DNA from: an uncultured Caulobacteraceae bacterium
GTDB lineage: Bacteria > Pseudomonadota > Alphaproteobacteria > Caulobacterales > Caulobacteraceae
Assembly: GCA_937138625.1 (NCBI GenBank)
Contig: CAKZPF010000009.1
Location: forward strand, 1 to 64,000
Direction: 5' to 3'
DNA: 64,000 nucleotides
Below are positions 36,854-47,122 of the stretch, one piece after another. The notes beneath the pieces are model-generated. The model was not told where the DNA came from. It was given only the letters and a program-made list of their open reading frames with translations, and made no database searches. Each line of letters starts with the position of its first letter. The stretch's first letter is position 1. Both the position numbers and the translations under genes were made by a program.

Positions 36854-38188
36854 CTAGGGTTTCGGCTTCACGCGCGCCGCATCACTGAAGTGCTTAAACG
36901 CCTTGCTTGTGTTGCCGGCGCGCTTTTCCAAAATGCCCAGGCCCAAATGGGCATCATAGGCTTTGGGATCAAAACTCAGCATGCGTTGAAACACGGTGCG
37001 GGCTTCTGCCTCTTTGCCCGCCACCACCAAACAGCGGCCATGGGTGCCCAGCTTGGCCATGTTCCAGGGATCTGTTTTCACCGCCTTGGCTGACGTCTGG
37101 CACACAACTTCATTGATACCTTTTTGCAAGGCCTCTTCCATAGGGCCTTGGGGTTCAGACAACACAAGGCCCGTCTGCCCTGAAGGTTTAGGCGCCGGTG
37201 CCGCCATCTGGCGCGATGCCTCGGCCGGATCGGCCTTGGCTTCAGGTTCTGGCTGGGGGTTCGGCTTTGGCGTGTTGGCTTTGGCTGGGGTCTCACGTGA
37301 CTGCGTGTCACTGGCTTTGTCGGCGCGGCTCTCTTGCGGCACCAAGGGCACCGGCGGGATTTCGGCCTCATTTCCCTGATCAGCCCCCTGCGCCTGAGCG
37401 GTTTCGGCCTTCATGGGTTCGGACTTCATGGTTTGACTCTTGGCCGCCAAAGCTGAGGGCACAGGCACCCCTTGCGGGAACGCGCCCGGTGGCATGAGAT
37501 CTGCCTCGGGGATTTCCAAAGGCATCAGATCTGAATTGGGCGATTTCAGGGTTTCGCTCAGCATCTCGGAAACCATGGCCGCTTCGGCCAGCTGCTCGGC
37601 ATAACGCTGGGCCTCGGCGTCTGGGTCTGGGGTCTGTGGCCGCGGCAGGGGTGTGGCGGGAACCGCCCCACTGACGTGCGCTGGGGGTGCAGACGGCAGG
37701 GGCGTATCATTGTCCTGCGTTCCAGGAATATCGGGCGCACCTGGTTCTGGGGTTGCCCCTCGGTCCGTCCGCGGTGCTGGGCCATAGGCGACCGTGTCAC
37801 CAGGGGTCATCAGTTTCAACCGCACCTCAGTGCCCACACGGCTGACGCCCACGCCCGTGACCTTGGCTTCGCTTTCTAAAAACAGATATCCACCGGCCTC
37901 GGTCACACCCTGAAACTCAAGGGCGCTTAGCATACCATTGGGAAACACCAACCGCCCCTGGGGCAAGGCCACATCGCGCACATATACACGCGCGCCGCCA
38001 TCGGCCGGGCCCGCCGAGACCTCAACTGGTCCCGTGAACCACAACGTCACCTGTCCGGTTTCGGGCGCGGCCTGCAGACCACTGAGGCGTACCGGCCCCG
38101 CCGCCATCAGCACGACCGCCGCACACAAACAGACCAAGGACCGGCACACCCAGGCCCGCGTGGCCGAAGTGATCCCCCCCGCGTCCAT
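36854..38188 (-). CDS. Exported protein with TPR-like C-terminus
   Basis: A 444-residue protein. A hydrophobic segment (VCRSLVCLCAAVVLMAAG) near the N-terminus acts as signal or anchor. A beta-rich domain follows (about 40-140), then a long Pro/Ala/Glu-rich linker (about 145-340), and a C-terminal tetratricopeptide-like region with EAEARTVFQRMLSFDPKAYDAHLGLGILEKRAG. I place the start at 38188, four bases after the stop of the lipoprotein gene, instead of the upstream open frame. It probably sits in the periplasm as a scaffold; the function is not known. Confidence 0.68.
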   Translation of the reverse strand: MDAGGITSATRAWVCRSLVCLCAAVVLMAAGPVRLSGLQAAPETGQVTLWFTGPVEVSAGPADGGARVYVRDVALPQGRLVFPNGMLSALEFQGVTEAGGYLFLESEAKVTGVGVSRVGTEVRLKLMTPGDTVAYGPAPRTDRGATPEPGAPDIPGTQDNDTPLPSAPPAHVSGAVPATPLPRPQTPDPDAEAQRYAEQLAEAAMVSEMLSETLKSPNSDLMPLEIPEADLMPPGAFPQGVPVPSALAAKSQTMKSEPMKAETAQAQGADQGNEAEIPPVPLVPQESRADKASDTQSRETPAKANTPKPNPQPEPEAKADPAEASRQMAAPAPKPSGQTGLVLSEPQGPMEEALQKGINEVVCQTSAKAVKTDPWNMAKLGTHGRCLVVAGKEAEARTVFQRMLSFDPKAYDAHLGLGILEKRAGNTSKAFKHFSDAARVKPKP

Positions 38189-38192
38189 GACC

Positions 38193-38657
38193 TTAGGTCT
38201 CGGTTGCGGTTTGAGACTGAGGCTCAGGCGCGCCCTCGGTGCCGCCATCCGCATAAGCCGCGCACCCTGGCCAGACGTTGTCACCTTCCCGCAGCTGTGC
38301 GGTCAGGGGATAATCAAGCCCCGACATGCTATCGGTGCAGGGGTGGCGCACCACCACGACGCTCAGATCGCCCGACAGGGCAAAAGTGGCCTTATCGCCC
38401 TCGACGGTGGGCGGGATCCACTGGAATGATTTCGGCTCAGCGTCGATGGGGGTATAGGTCACGCCATCGGGACGCATATGCACCGACCAAAAGGGCTCGT
38501 TGCCCAAAACGTTTAACGGTTGCTCGTACCAAGGGGCCGGGACGTTTGGCCCCTCCAGCACCGCTGTGTCTTGGTCGGCACTGTCATTTTGCCCGCAAGC
38601 CACAAGCCCAAACAGCGACGCCACGCCTAAGGCCCATATCAGGTGAGATGATTTCAT
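38193..38657 (-). CDS. COG3650-like lipoprotein
   Basis: A 154-residue lipoprotein with signal peptide and lipobox (GLVAC). The mature domain has LGNEPFWSVHM near its start and HPCTDSMSGLDYPLTAQL with WPGCA near its end. These are typical of a family of small envelope proteins, COG3650, often linked with META/HslJ-like domains. GGAGA precedes the ATG at 38657. The TPR-like gene follows after four bases, so they are likely coupled. Confidence 0.78.
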   Translation of the reverse strand: MKSSHLIWALGVASLFGLVACGQNDSADQDTAVLEGPNVPAPWYEQPLNVLGNEPFWSVHMRPDGVTYTPIDAEPKSFQWIPPTVEGDKATFALSGDLSVVVVRHPCTDSMSGLDYPLTAQLREGDNVWPGCAAYADGGTEGAPEPQSQTATET

Positions 38658-38697
38658 GATTTGTCTCCTCTCTCTCCTGCCCCTTACCACGATCGCA

Positions 38698-40872
38698 TTA
38701 TGCCACAGCCATCAGAGGATAGAAACGTTCGCCCTGCTCGGCCATTTTACGCAAGCCATCCGGCACAGCAAAGACGTCGCCGTACTCTTGGGCCAGCTCG
38801 TCGGCGCGGGCGATAAAGGGCTCAAGGCCGGTCATTTCAACAAAGCTCAGGACCCCGCCAGACCACGGCGCAAAGCCCCAGCCCAAAATGGATCCCACAT
38901 CAGCCTCGCGTGGGTCGGTGACGATCTCGCTTAGGTATGAGCGCACAGCCTCGAGGGCTTGGGCATACAAAAAGCGATCTTTCAAATCCTGGGGATCCAA
39001 GCTTTGGGGGCTACCGGTGACATAGTCTGACAGACCGTCCCACAGATATTTGTCCTCGCCTTTCGGGTAGACATAAAAGCCCTGGCCATTTTTGCGCCCC
39101 AGACGACCCTGAGCGAACATGCCGTTTAAAATGGCATCCACGGCCCCAGGCTTATAAGCGTTCCCTAAATCATCGGCCGTTTGCTTGAGGATTTTGACCC
39201 CCAGGTCAATGGCCACCTCGTCTTGCAACGCCAACGGCCCCACCGGCATTCCCGCCATTTTGGCGGCGTTCTCGATCAAGGCTGGCGGCACGCCCTCGGC
39301 CACCATACTCAGACCCTGTTCGATGTATTTCAACACACAGCGGTTGGCGTAAAACCCACGGGCATCTTCGACCACAATCGGGGTTTTCTTTACGGTCATC
39401 ACCAGATCCATGGCGGTCGCAATGGCGCGGTCGCCGGTTTTGTCGCCGCGGATGATTTCCACCAACAGCATCTTGTCCACGGGCGAGAAGAAATGAATGC
39501 CGACGAACTGATCCGGGCGACCGGAATAGGTGGCCAATTCGGTGATGGGAATGGTTGAGGTGTTAGAGGCCAAGATCGCATCGGGCTTCATATGAGCCTC
39601 GGCTTGTTTAATGACCGCCTCTTTGACTTCGCGGCTTTCAAACACGGCCTCGATCACCAGATCCACATCACCAAGGGCGGTGTAGTCCGTGGTGGGCGTG
39701 ATGTTGGCCAACAGGGCGTCGGCCTTGTCTTGGCTCATTTTGCCTCGGGACACCGCCTTGCCAACCAGGGTTTCGGAGTGGGCCTTGCCCTTGTCGGCGT
39801 TGTCTTGACTGGTGTCGAGCAGCACGACCTTGACCCCAGCCTTGGCGGCGACATAGGCGATGCCCGCCCCCATAAAACCGGCACCAATGACTGCAAGGCT
39901 TTCGATCTTGTCTTTGTCGACACCCTTGGGCCGTCGCGCACCCTTGTTCAGATCCTGCATCGATAAAAACAGCGAACGCAGCATATTCTGTGCCTGCGGT
40001 GTGGCCAGGGTTTTCACAAAGTATTTGCTTTCGATCTCCAGCGCCCGATCAAACGGCAGCTGCAGCCCCTCATAAACCGCCGCCATGGCGTGGATTGGGG
40101 CGGGATAATTGGCATAGGTTTTTTGGCGCAGCATGGCGTTGCCCACCATAAACATCTGCCCCGCCTTGCCTTGGGGCGCACCGCCGGGAATGCGGAAACC
40201 GTCTTCGTCCCATGGGTTTTTGGCCTTGCCGCCGCCTTTGATCCAAGCTTTGGCCGCCGCCACGGGGTCGTCTGATACCTCATGCACCACGCCTTGCATT
40301 TGGGCCTCTTGCGGGCGCAGGGACTTGCCTTCCAAAATCAGGGGACCCGCCGCCATCACGCCCACCAACCGGGTCAAGCGTTGGGTGCCACCGGCGCCGG
40401 GCATCAGGCCGACTTTGACCTCCGGCAGGCCCAATTGGATTTTGCTGCTGCTGCCCACGACGCGATAATGGCACGACAAGGCCCACTCGAGACCACCACC
40501 CAGCGCCAAGCCATTGATGGCCATGGCCACCGGCTTGCCGCAGGTCTCAAGGCTCCGGAACACGCGATTGAGCGCGAAGGCCAGTTTGAAGGCCTCGCGC
40601 TTGTCGTCTTCGCTTTGGCCCTGGGCTTTGGTCAGCAGAGCCGTCATTTCTTGCAAGTCTGCGCCCGCGCAAAAGCCATTGTCCTTGCCCGAGGTGATGA
40701 CGCACCCCTTTAGGGCCTCGTCATCTTTCAGCCAGTTGGCCAAGGCCTCGATCTCGGCAATCGCCGCCTGGGTCAGGGTGTTCATGGTCTTGCCCGGCAC
40801 ATCAAAGGTGGCGGTAACAAGGCCATCGGCATCGGTTTCGCACTGAAAACAGGTAAAATCTGGTGTGCTCAT
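38698..40872 (-). CDS. fadJ: Fatty-oxidation multifunctional protein (enoyl-CoA hydratase / 3-hydroxyacyl-CoA dehydrogenase)
   Basis: Carries out steps two and three of beta-oxidation. The N-terminal crotonase domain shows CAGADLQEM and AINGLALGGGLEWALSCHYR with LGLPEVKVGLMPGAGGTQRL. The dehydrogenase part has the NAD site VIGAGFMGAGIAYVAAKAGVKVVLLD and the HFFSPVDKMLLVEII block. The length of 724 residues fits FadJ/FadB; the symbol is by similarity and fadB is also possible. Last gene of the operon with thiolase and acyl-CoA dehydrogenase. Confidence 0.95.
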   Translation of the reverse strand: MSTPDFTCFQCETDADGLVTATFDVPGKTMNTLTQAAIAEIEALANWLKDDEALKGCVITSGKDNGFCAGADLQEMTALLTKAQGQSEDDKREAFKLAFALNRVFRSLETCGKPVAMAINGLALGGGLEWALSCHYRVVGSSSKIQLGLPEVKVGLMPGAGGTQRLTRLVGVMAAGPLILEGKSLRPQEAQMQGVVHEVSDDPVAAAKAWIKGGGKAKNPWDEDGFRIPGGAPQGKAGQMFMVGNAMLRQKTYANYPAPIHAMAAVYEGLQLPFDRALEIESKYFVKTLATPQAQNMLRSLFLSMQDLNKGARRPKGVDKDKIESLAVIGAGFMGAGIAYVAAKAGVKVVLLDTSQDNADKGKAHSETLVGKAVSRGKMSQDKADALLANITPTTDYTALGDVDLVIEAVFESREVKEAVIKQAEAHMKPDAILASNTSTIPITELATYSGRPDQFVGIHFFSPVDKMLLVEIIRGDKTGDRAIATAMDLVMTVKKTPIVVEDARGFYANRCVLKYIEQGLSMVAEGVPPALIENAAKMAGMPVGPLALQDEVAIDLGVKILKQTADDLGNAYKPGAVDAILNGMFAQGRLGRKNGQGFYVYPKGEDKYLWDGLSDYVTGSPQSLDPQDLKDRFLYAQALEAVRSYLSEIVTDPREADVGSILGWGFAPWSGGVLSFVEMTGLEPFIARADELAQEYGDVFAVPDGLRKMAEQGERFYPLMAVA

Positions 40873-40905
40873 TGTCTCGTCTCCTTGGGCGGGGCCCGTT
40901 TGGGG

Positions 40906-42111
40906 CTAAACCCGCTCGATCACGTTGGCGACGCCCATGCCCGCGCCAATGCATAGGGTCACAAGGGCGGTGGATTTTCCGGTGCGCTCGAGCTCGTCAA
41001 CCATGGTGCCCAAAATCATGGCCCCAGTGGCACCCAAGGGGTGACCCATGGCGATGGCCCCGCCGCAGACATTGATCTTGTCATGGGGAATGTCCAAAGC
41101 CTGCATATAGCGCAGCACCACGGCGGCAAAGGCCTCGTTCAACTCCCACAGGTCAATATCGCTGGGCTTCATGCGCAGATTGGCCAACAGCTTTTGAGTA
41201 ACGAACTCGGGGCCTGTCAGCATGATGCAGGGCTCGGAGCCGATCATGGCAAAGCCCTTGATCTTGGCACGCGGCCGCAAGCCTGCCACTTCGCCAAACC
41301 GCTCGGAGCCCAACAAGACCCCCGCCGCCCCATCAACAACGCCCGAAGAATTGCCCGCATGGTGCACATGGCTGATGCGCTCAAGCTCGGGGTATTTTTG
41401 AATGGCCACATCATCAAAGCCCATCTGGCCGGGCATGGCAAAGGACGGGTTCAGACCCGCCAAACCCTCAACCGTGGTGCCAGGGCGCATATGTTCATCC
41501 CGATCCAAAACCATCACCCCCATGACGTCTTTGATGGGCACGATGGCGTTTTGAAACCGGCCCTCTTCCCACGCTTGGGCAGACCGCTTTTGGCTCTCGA
41601 CGGCATAGGCATCACAGTCTTGGCGACTGAAGCCATATTTGCTGGCGATTAAATCGGCGCTGATGCCCTGGGGCACGAAATAGGCGGGAATGGCCACGCT
41701 GGGGTCAATGGGCCAGGCCCCGCCCGACGCGCCCATGGCCAGCCGGCTCATGCTCTCGACCCCGCCGCCAATGGCGGCTTGGGTTTGCCCGGCCATGATG
41801 CTGGCGGCAGCCATATTCACGGCTTCAAGGCCACTGGCACAAAAGCGATTGATCTGCACACCGGCAACGGTTTCCGCATAGCCCGCATGCAAGGCGGCGG
41901 TGCGGGCGATATCCGCCCCCTGCTCGCCGATGGGCTCAACACAGCCCAGGATGACATCATCCACCAGTCCTGTATCGAGGTCATGACGATCCCTGAGCGC
42001 TTGCAGCACCTGGGTGGCCAGGCTGATGGGCGTGATTTCGTGTAAGGCCCCGTCCTTCTTGCCCCGTCCCCGGGGGGTGCGCACGGCGTCATAAATAAAA
42101 CAGTCGGTCAT
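40906..42111 (-). CDS. fadA: Acetyl-CoA acyltransferase (thiolase)
   Basis: Does the last step of beta-oxidation, cleaving 3-ketoacyl-CoA. The 401-residue protein has the active-site Cys in [15 protein letters not shown], the GGGVESMSR block, and the C-terminal motifs [18 protein letters not shown] and LCIGAGMG with the second active Cys. It lies 33 bp before fadJ and 83 bp after the acyl-CoA dehydrogenase gene on the same strand. The symbol is by role and context; an acetoacetyl-CoA thiolase cannot be excluded. Confidence 0.94.
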   Translation of the reverse strand: MTDCFIYDAVRTPRGRGKKDGALHEITPISLATQVLQALRDRHDLDTGLVDDVILGCVEPIGEQGADIARTAALHAGYAETVAGVQINRFCASGLEAVNMAAASIMAGQTQAAIGGGVESMSRLAMGASGGAWPIDPSVAIPAYFVPQGISADLIASKYGFSRQDCDAYAVESQKRSAQAWEEGRFQNAIVPIKDVMGVMVLDRDEHMRPGTTVEGLAGLNPSFAMPGQMGFDDVAIQKYPELERISHVHHAGNSSGVVDGAAGVLLGSERFGEVAGLRPRAKIKGFAMIGSEPCIMLTGPEFVTQKLLANLRMKPSDIDLWELNEAFAAVVLRYMQALDIPHDKINVCGGAIAMGHPLGATGAMILGTMVDELERTGKSTALVTLCIGAGMGVANVIERV

Positions 42112-42194
42112 AAGTGGATCCTTTTCACCTCTGAGGCGAAACTAACTGAGTTGCTCCCGGAAACAAAGGGGGATTTGCGTAAGCCTCGGCAGGC

Positions 42195-43973
42195 CTAAAA
42201 TTGATCTTCGGTCAGGGCCATCACGGGCTCGGCCCCGCTTTCCAAGACCTTGCGGTGCATCACCACCCTGGGCAGCACACGGGCCATGAAAAAGGCCGCC
42301 GTTTTCAGTTTGGCATCATCGAACTGGGCGTCGCCCGAGCCCTTCAGCGCCGCTTTGGCCTGTAGTGCCCACATATAGGCCAACAGGCTGATGCCACACT
42401 GATGCAAGAAATCCGTCGAGGCCGCCCCGGCGTTGTCAAAATTGCTCATACCGTTTTGCATCAGCCACATGCCAGACTGCTGCAGGTTGGCCTTGGCCAC
42501 CTCAACGCCCGCGACATAGGGTTTCATTTCATCCGATGTTTCAGCAGCCACAAAAGCTTCGAGCTCAGCTATAAAGCTCATGATGGCCCGGCCACCATTT
42601 TGCCCCAGTTTGCGTCCCACCAGATCAAGCGCCTGGACCCCATTGGCCCCTTCGTAAATCATGGCAATGCGGGCATCACGCACGAATTGCGACATGCCCC
42701 ATTCCTCGATATAGCCATGACCACCCAAGACCTGCTGCATGTTCACACAGGTCTGGAAACCCATGTCCGTCAGATAGCCCTTCAGAACCGGGGTGAACAG
42801 ACCCAGATAGTCTTCGGCCTTTTCCCGCGCCTTTTCATCATTAGACTTTTCTGAAATGTCCAACTGCAAGGTCGTCCAGAAGGTGGCCATGCGCGCGCCC
42901 TCGACAAAGGCCTTGGCCTCCATCAGCATCCGCCGCACATCCGGATGCACGATGATGGGATCGGCGGGACCATCAGGGTTTTTCGCACCCGTCAGGGCGC
43001 GCCCCTGCAAGCGGTCTTTGGCATAAATCAGCCCGTTCTGATAAGCGACATCGGCCTGGGCCAGTCCCTGCATGGCCACACCCAAGCGGGCCTCGTTCAT
43101 CATGGTGAACATGGCCTTCAGGCCTTTGTTTTCTTCACCGACCAAGAAGCCCGTGGCCTCGTCATAATTCATCACACAGGTGGCGTTGGCGTGAATGCCC
43201 ATTTTGTGTTCTAGCGCGCCACAGGTCACACCGTTGCGTGCGCCTAGGCTGCCATCGGGCTCGACCATAAATTTCGGCACGACAAACAAGGAGATCCCCT
43301 TGGTGCCTTCGGGCGCGCCCTCAATGCGCGCCAGCACCAAATGGATGATGTTCTCGGCCATGTCATGCTCGCCGGCGCTGATGAAAATCTTGGTACCGCT
43401 GATCTTGTAACGACCATCCCCTAGGGGCACGGCCTTGGTGCGCAACAGCCCCAGATCCGTGCCGCAGTGGGGCTCGGTCAGGTTCATGGTGCCGGTCCAT
43501 TGCCCCGAGACCAGCTTAGGCAAATAGGTTTGCTTCTGCTCGTCACTGCCGTGATGCAACAGCGCGCTATAGGCGCCATGGGTAAGGCCGGGATACATAG
43601 CAAAGGCCATATTGGCCGCCGACGACATTTCATTGCAGGCTTGCGCCAACACGTGCGGCAAGCCCTGTCCGCCATAATCGGGATGGGAATCCAGTGCCGT
43701 CCAGCCCGCTTCGGTCATTTGCTGATATGCTTCGGCAAAACCCTTGGGCGGGGTCACCGTGCCATCGTCGTGACGCACGCAGCCTTCTTGATCGCCGGGC
43801 AGGTTCAGGGGCAGCAACACATCTTGGGCAAACTGGGCCATGCCCTCAAGAATGGCCTGGCGTAAGTCTTGTGGCGCATCAGCAAAGCCCCGCAGGTCTT
43901 GGTGCTGATCCAGACCCAGAACCTCATCCATAATAAAGGTCATATCCTGAACGGGGGCGGTGTAATGCGGCAT
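42195..43973 (-). CDS. Acyl-CoA dehydrogenase (long form with C-terminal extension)
   Basis: A FAD enzyme for the first step of beta-oxidation. The 592 residues exceed the usual 380 and match the long group with an extra C-terminal domain. Visible blocks are [19 protein letters not shown] (signature 1 region), [12 protein letters not shown], and [43 protein letters not shown] (signature 2 region). GGAG precedes the ATG. It heads a three-gene operon with thiolase and fadJ. The promoter must lie in the 351-bp gap upstream. Confidence 0.95.
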   Translation of the reverse strand: MPHYTAPVQDMTFIMDEVLGLDQHQDLRGFADAPQDLRQAILEGMAQFAQDVLLPLNLPGDQEGCVRHDDGTVTPPKGFAEAYQQMTEAGWTALDSHPDYGGQGLPHVLAQACNEMSSAANMAFAMYPGLTHGAYSALLHHGSDEQKQTYLPKLVSGQWTGTMNLTEPHCGTDLGLLRTKAVPLGDGRYKISGTKIFISAGEHDMAENIIHLVLARIEGAPEGTKGISLFVVPKFMVEPDGSLGARNGVTCGALEHKMGIHANATCVMNYDEATGFLVGEENKGLKAMFTMMNEARLGVAMQGLAQADVAYQNGLIYAKDRLQGRALTGAKNPDGPADPIIVHPDVRRMLMEAKAFVEGARMATFWTTLQLDISEKSNDEKAREKAEDYLGLFTPVLKGYLTDMGFQTCVNMQQVLGGHGYIEEWGMSQFVRDARIAMIYEGANGVQALDLVGRKLGQNGGRAIMSFIAELEAFVAAETSDEMKPYVAGVEVAKANLQQSGMWLMQNGMSNFDNAGAASTDFLHQCGISLLAYMWALQAKAALKGSGDAQFDDAKLKTAAFFMARVLPRVVMHRKVLESGAEPVMALTEDQF

Positions 43974-44324
43974 GGGTGTCTCCTGTGACTCAGAATCTTA
44001 AGGTGACGTGGCTTGACCTGCTGTGCAAGACGTGAAAAAGAGACATTCGTCCTCACGTTTCCATTCGATCGCGATCAGATGACACGGCAAGCTCAGGCTT
44101 TTGGCTGAATTCCCTGATGTGATCACAACACCTTAAAACACGAGGATAAACAGGTGATTAAGCGCCCCCCTGAAGATGGAGTCCGCGCCATGCCCTTAAC
44201 ATTTCCGCAAAAAATAGTTGAAAAAAGTTCATTTTTTTGCTTGCATTCCTGGGCAGATCTTGCTAATTCTACGTGAAAGTAGCGGGAAGTTATCACATTT
44301 TATTCTTGTTGAGGAAACAGGATC
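43974..44324. other. Intergenic region of 351 bp between divergent operons
   Basis: It carries the control regions of the beta-oxidation operon (minus) and the S24-type regulator (plus). On the plus strand TTGCTT (44238-44243) and GCTAAT (44262-44267) make a weak promoter candidate. The palindrome GATCGCGATC occurs at about 44067-44076. No gene is visible. Confidence 0.5.
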
Positions 44325-44978
44325 ATGATTACACACGAACAAATTTGGGACGCCTTAGATGCTTTGGCGGCAAAACAGGGCCTCAGCCCGTCTGCACTTG
44401 CCAAGCGCGCGGGCCTAGACCCCACAGCCTTCAACAAATCGAAACGCGTGGGGCCCGAGGGCAGCCGTCGCCCGCGCTGGCCTTCGACCGAAAGTTTGGC
44501 CAAAGTTTTGGACGCCACAGGGGCCTCGCTCGAGGATTTCGCTTCCCTGTTGCAAGGCGTCGAAAAGAAAAAAACCATTGCCCCCAGTGATCCCAATGCG
44601 GTTTTGATGATTGGCCTGAAAGCCGCCAGTTCTGGAGAGCGCTTTGACACCTTTGGGACGCCCACAGGCGCCGGTTGGCAAAGCCTGTCAGGCGCAGACA
44701 TCAAACCCCAAAGCGCATTTGCCCTAGAGGTTGAGGACGATAGCCTGGAGCCCGTCTACCGCCAAGGTGACAAACTGATTGTCGCCCCCGGCGAGCCCGT
44801 GCGCCAAGGCCAACGCGTGGTGGTTTGCACCCGTCAAGGCGAGCTTTTGGTGAAAACCCTGGGTCGGCGCTCCCCCACACAAATCGAGTTGCGCCCCCTG
44901 CACACGCACCGACCGCAACGCACCTTGAAATCAGACGATTTCATCTGGGTCTCACGCATCATCTCGGTGACTCAGTAA
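44325..44978 (+). CDS. HTH-XRE / S24-peptidase-like transcriptional regulator
   Basis: A 217-residue repressor-type protein. The N-terminal helix-turn-helix (LSPSALAKRAGLDPTAFNKSKR) is followed by a short linker and a LexA/CI-like S24 domain. EVEDDSLEPVYRQGDKLIVAP holds the candidate catalytic Ser and RQGELLVKTLGRR the candidate Lys. AGGA precedes the ATG. It may respond to DNA damage or another signal, perhaps controlling the divergent beta-oxidation operon; that link is only from position. It ends at a bidirectional terminator facing lysS. Confidence 0.88.
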   Translation: MITHEQIWDALDALAAKQGLSPSALAKRAGLDPTAFNKSKRVGPEGSRRPRWPSTESLAKVLDATGASLEDFASLLQGVEKKKTIAPSDPNAVLMIGLKAASSGERFDTFGTPTGAGWQSLSGADIKPQSAFALEVEDDSLEPVYRQGDKLIVAPGEPVRQGQRVVVCTRQGELLVKTLGRRSPTQIELRPLHTHRPQRTLKSDDFIWVSRIISVTQ

Positions 44979-44992
44979 CGCCGCACACAGAT

Positions 44993-45021
44993 AAAAACCG
45001 CCCCGATCGGGCGGTTTTTTT
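44993..45021. terminator. Bidirectional rho-independent terminator between the S24 regulator and lysS
   Basis: Stem CCGCCC/GGGCGG with loop CGATC, five A (then AA) on the left and seven T on the right. Confidence 0.92.
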
Positions 45022-45037
45022 ATGCAATAAGCGGGAT

Positions 45038-46657
45038 CTAAGATGCGGGCTGTGGGACCAGGCTGCTGTCAATCAAAGCCACCACCCCAGACAAGCCATA
45101 CAGCGCAATGAACGAGCCAAAGCGCGGCCCTTGGCTCGCCCCCAACAAAATCTCATATAGGGCCTGGAACCAAGCCCTTAAATTTTCGTACTCAGCGGCC
45201 TTGCCCACATCAAACACAAGGGTTTGCAAGGCCTCGGCGTCGGTGGGGTCGCCGTCATAGGCCTCAAGGCGGGATTTCAGATCCGCCAGGGCCTTGGCCT
45301 CCTCTGGCGTGGGGGCACGGCGCTGCTTATGGGGCGCGACAAAGGTTTTATAATAAACCAGCGCGCGCTCGACCAAGGCCTCCAAAATGGGATGGCTGTC
45401 GCGGGTTGTGCCCGGCGCATAGCGCGCGATATAACCCCAAAGCGTGTCTTCGTCTTCGACATTGGCCGCCGAAACCAGATTGATCAGCAAATTGAAACTG
45501 ATGGGCGAACCTTGGGCTGGGGGCTGGCTTGCGTGAATGTGCCAAGCGGGGCTGTCGATTTGTTTGGCTTCATCCAACCGACCATAGGCATCCAGATGAT
45601 TAAGATAATCATCGGTCAGCTTGGGAATGACATCGAAATAAAGTCGTTTGGCGGACTTGGGCGACTGGAACATAAACAGACTCAGGCTTTCGGGCGTGCC
45701 AAATTTCAGCCAATCTTCAATGCTGATGCCGTTGCCTTTGGATTTTGAAATCTTCTCGCCGTTTTCATCCAAAAACAGCTCGTAATTAAAGCCCGCTGGC
45801 GGCGTACCGCCCAAAGCGCGACAGATTTTGCCCGAGGCCTTGACGCTGTCGATCAGATCCTTGCCCGACATTTCATAATCCACACCCAGGGCCACCCAAC
45901 GCATGGCCCAATCGGGCTTCCATTGCAGTTTCACATGGCCGCCCGTCACCGGCACTTCGTGCTTGTCCCCGTCCTCGTCGGCAAAGACAATGGTGCCCTT
46001 GTCCACGTTGCGTTCAAGGGTCGGCACCTGCAACACCCGCCCGGTTTTGGGACACAACGGCAAGAATGGCGAATAGCTGGCGCGGCGTTCCTCGCCCAAG
46101 GTCGGCAACATCACCGCTTGCACATCCTCGAACCGTTCCAGTACGCGCAACAGCACCTCGTCATAACGGCCAGTTTTGTACATCTCGGTGGCAGAGACGA
46201 ACGTGTAATCAAAACCAAAGCTATCGAGAAACGCCTGCAGCCGCGCGTTGTTGTGCGCACCAAACGAGTCGTGCGTGCCAAAGGGGTCCCGCACTGCCGT
46301 CAGGGGCTTGCCCAGATCCTCGGTCAGGATTTCCGGGCTCGGGACATTGTCCGGCACCTTGCGCAAACCATCCATGTCGTCAGAGACACAATACAGCGCT
46401 GTCGGCACCTTGTCGCCCGTTAAGGCACGAAAAGCATTGCGCACCATGGTGGTTCGGGCCACCTCGCCAAAGGTGCCAATGTGCGGCAAGCCCGACGGGC
46501 CATACCCCGTTTCAAACACAACCGGGCCATCGGTTTTGGGCGCACGCTCCAAGCGTTTCAACAAAGCGCGGGCCTCGGCAAAGGGCCAGGCGCGGGCCTT
46601 TTCAGCCACGCTTTGCCAAGCGGAAACATCAACAGGGGCCGGGGCGCTATTGGTCAT
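45038..46657 (-). CDS. lysS: Lysyl-tRNA synthetase, class I
   Basis: Charges tRNA-Lys using the class I (archaeal-type) fold, which Alphaproteobacteria use in place of class II. The 539-residue protein has the HIGH-type motif GPSGLPHIGTFGEV, and the KMSKS-type motif GEKISKSKGNGISIEDW. The C-terminal half is helical. AAGGA precedes the ATG. It lies 42 bp after two hotdog thioesterase genes on the same strand, perhaps in one transcript. Confidence 0.96.
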   Translation of the reverse strand: MTNSAPAPVDVSAWQSVAEKARAWPFAEARALLKRLERAPKTDGPVVFETGYGPSGLPHIGTFGEVARTTMVRNAFRALTGDKVPTALYCVSDDMDGLRKVPDNVPSPEILTEDLGKPLTAVRDPFGTHDSFGAHNNARLQAFLDSFGFDYTFVSATEMYKTGRYDEVLLRVLERFEDVQAVMLPTLGEERRASYSPFLPLCPKTGRVLQVPTLERNVDKGTIVFADEDGDKHEVPVTGGHVKLQWKPDWAMRWVALGVDYEMSGKDLIDSVKASGKICRALGGTPPAGFNYELFLDENGEKISKSKGNGISIEDWLKFGTPESLSLFMFQSPKSAKRLYFDVIPKLTDDYLNHLDAYGRLDEAKQIDSPAWHIHASQPPAQGSPISFNLLINLVSAANVEDEDTLWGYIARYAPGTTRDSHPILEALVERALVYYKTFVAPHKQRRAPTPEEAKALADLKSRLEAYDGDPTDAEALQTLVFDVGKAAEYENLRAWFQALYEILLGASQGPRFGSFIALYGLSGVVALIDSSLVPQPAS

Positions 46658-46699
46658 GGCGCTGTATCCTTTAATCCAGAGAAACCATATGGTTTGCTT

Positions 46700-47122
46700 T
46701 TAGCCGTCATCCTTTGGGCTGACAAGAAAATGCCCGCGCAAAGCCGCAATGGGCTTTTGGCGCTGATCCTGCCAGGCGTCCACATGCACATTGGCAATGC
46801 GGCGGCCAATTTTGGTGACATGGGCCCGGGCATAGGTGGTCTCGGGCCGGCCAGAGCGCAGATAATCTATGGAAACATCAATGGTTTTCGGCATACGCAG
46901 ATGGCCCTGGGCCACATACAGCTGCGCCACCGCCGTCATTTCCATAAAGGCCCCGATCACGCCGCCATGCAAGGCCGGCAGAATAGGATTGCCCACCAGC
47001 TTGTCGTCATAGGGCAAGATGGCGGTCATCTCGTCGCCGGCCAGTTCGGCCCGCATACCCAAAAACCGGGCATAGGGAATGGCCTCAAGCAAGGCGGAGA
47101 TGGCGACACTGCCGGCGCTCAT
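46700..47122 (-). CDS. PaaI-like hotdog thioesterase (second of pair)
   Basis: A 140-residue acyl-CoA thioesterase of the PaaI type. The signature LPALHGGVIGAFMEMTA has the conserved HGG block, and RMPKTIDVSIDYLRSGRP is the typical second strand region. The substrate is unknown; phenylacetyl-CoA or medium-chain acyl-CoA are options. It overlaps the upstream paralogue by ATGA, so the two are coupled and may form a mixed dimer. Confidence 0.88.
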   Translation of the reverse strand: MSAGSVAISALLEAIPYARFLGMRAELAGDEMTAILPYDDKLVGNPILPALHGGVIGAFMEMTAVAQLYVAQGHLRMPKTIDVSIDYLRSGRPETTYARAHVTKIGRRIANVHVDAWQDQRQKPIAALRGHFLVSPKDDG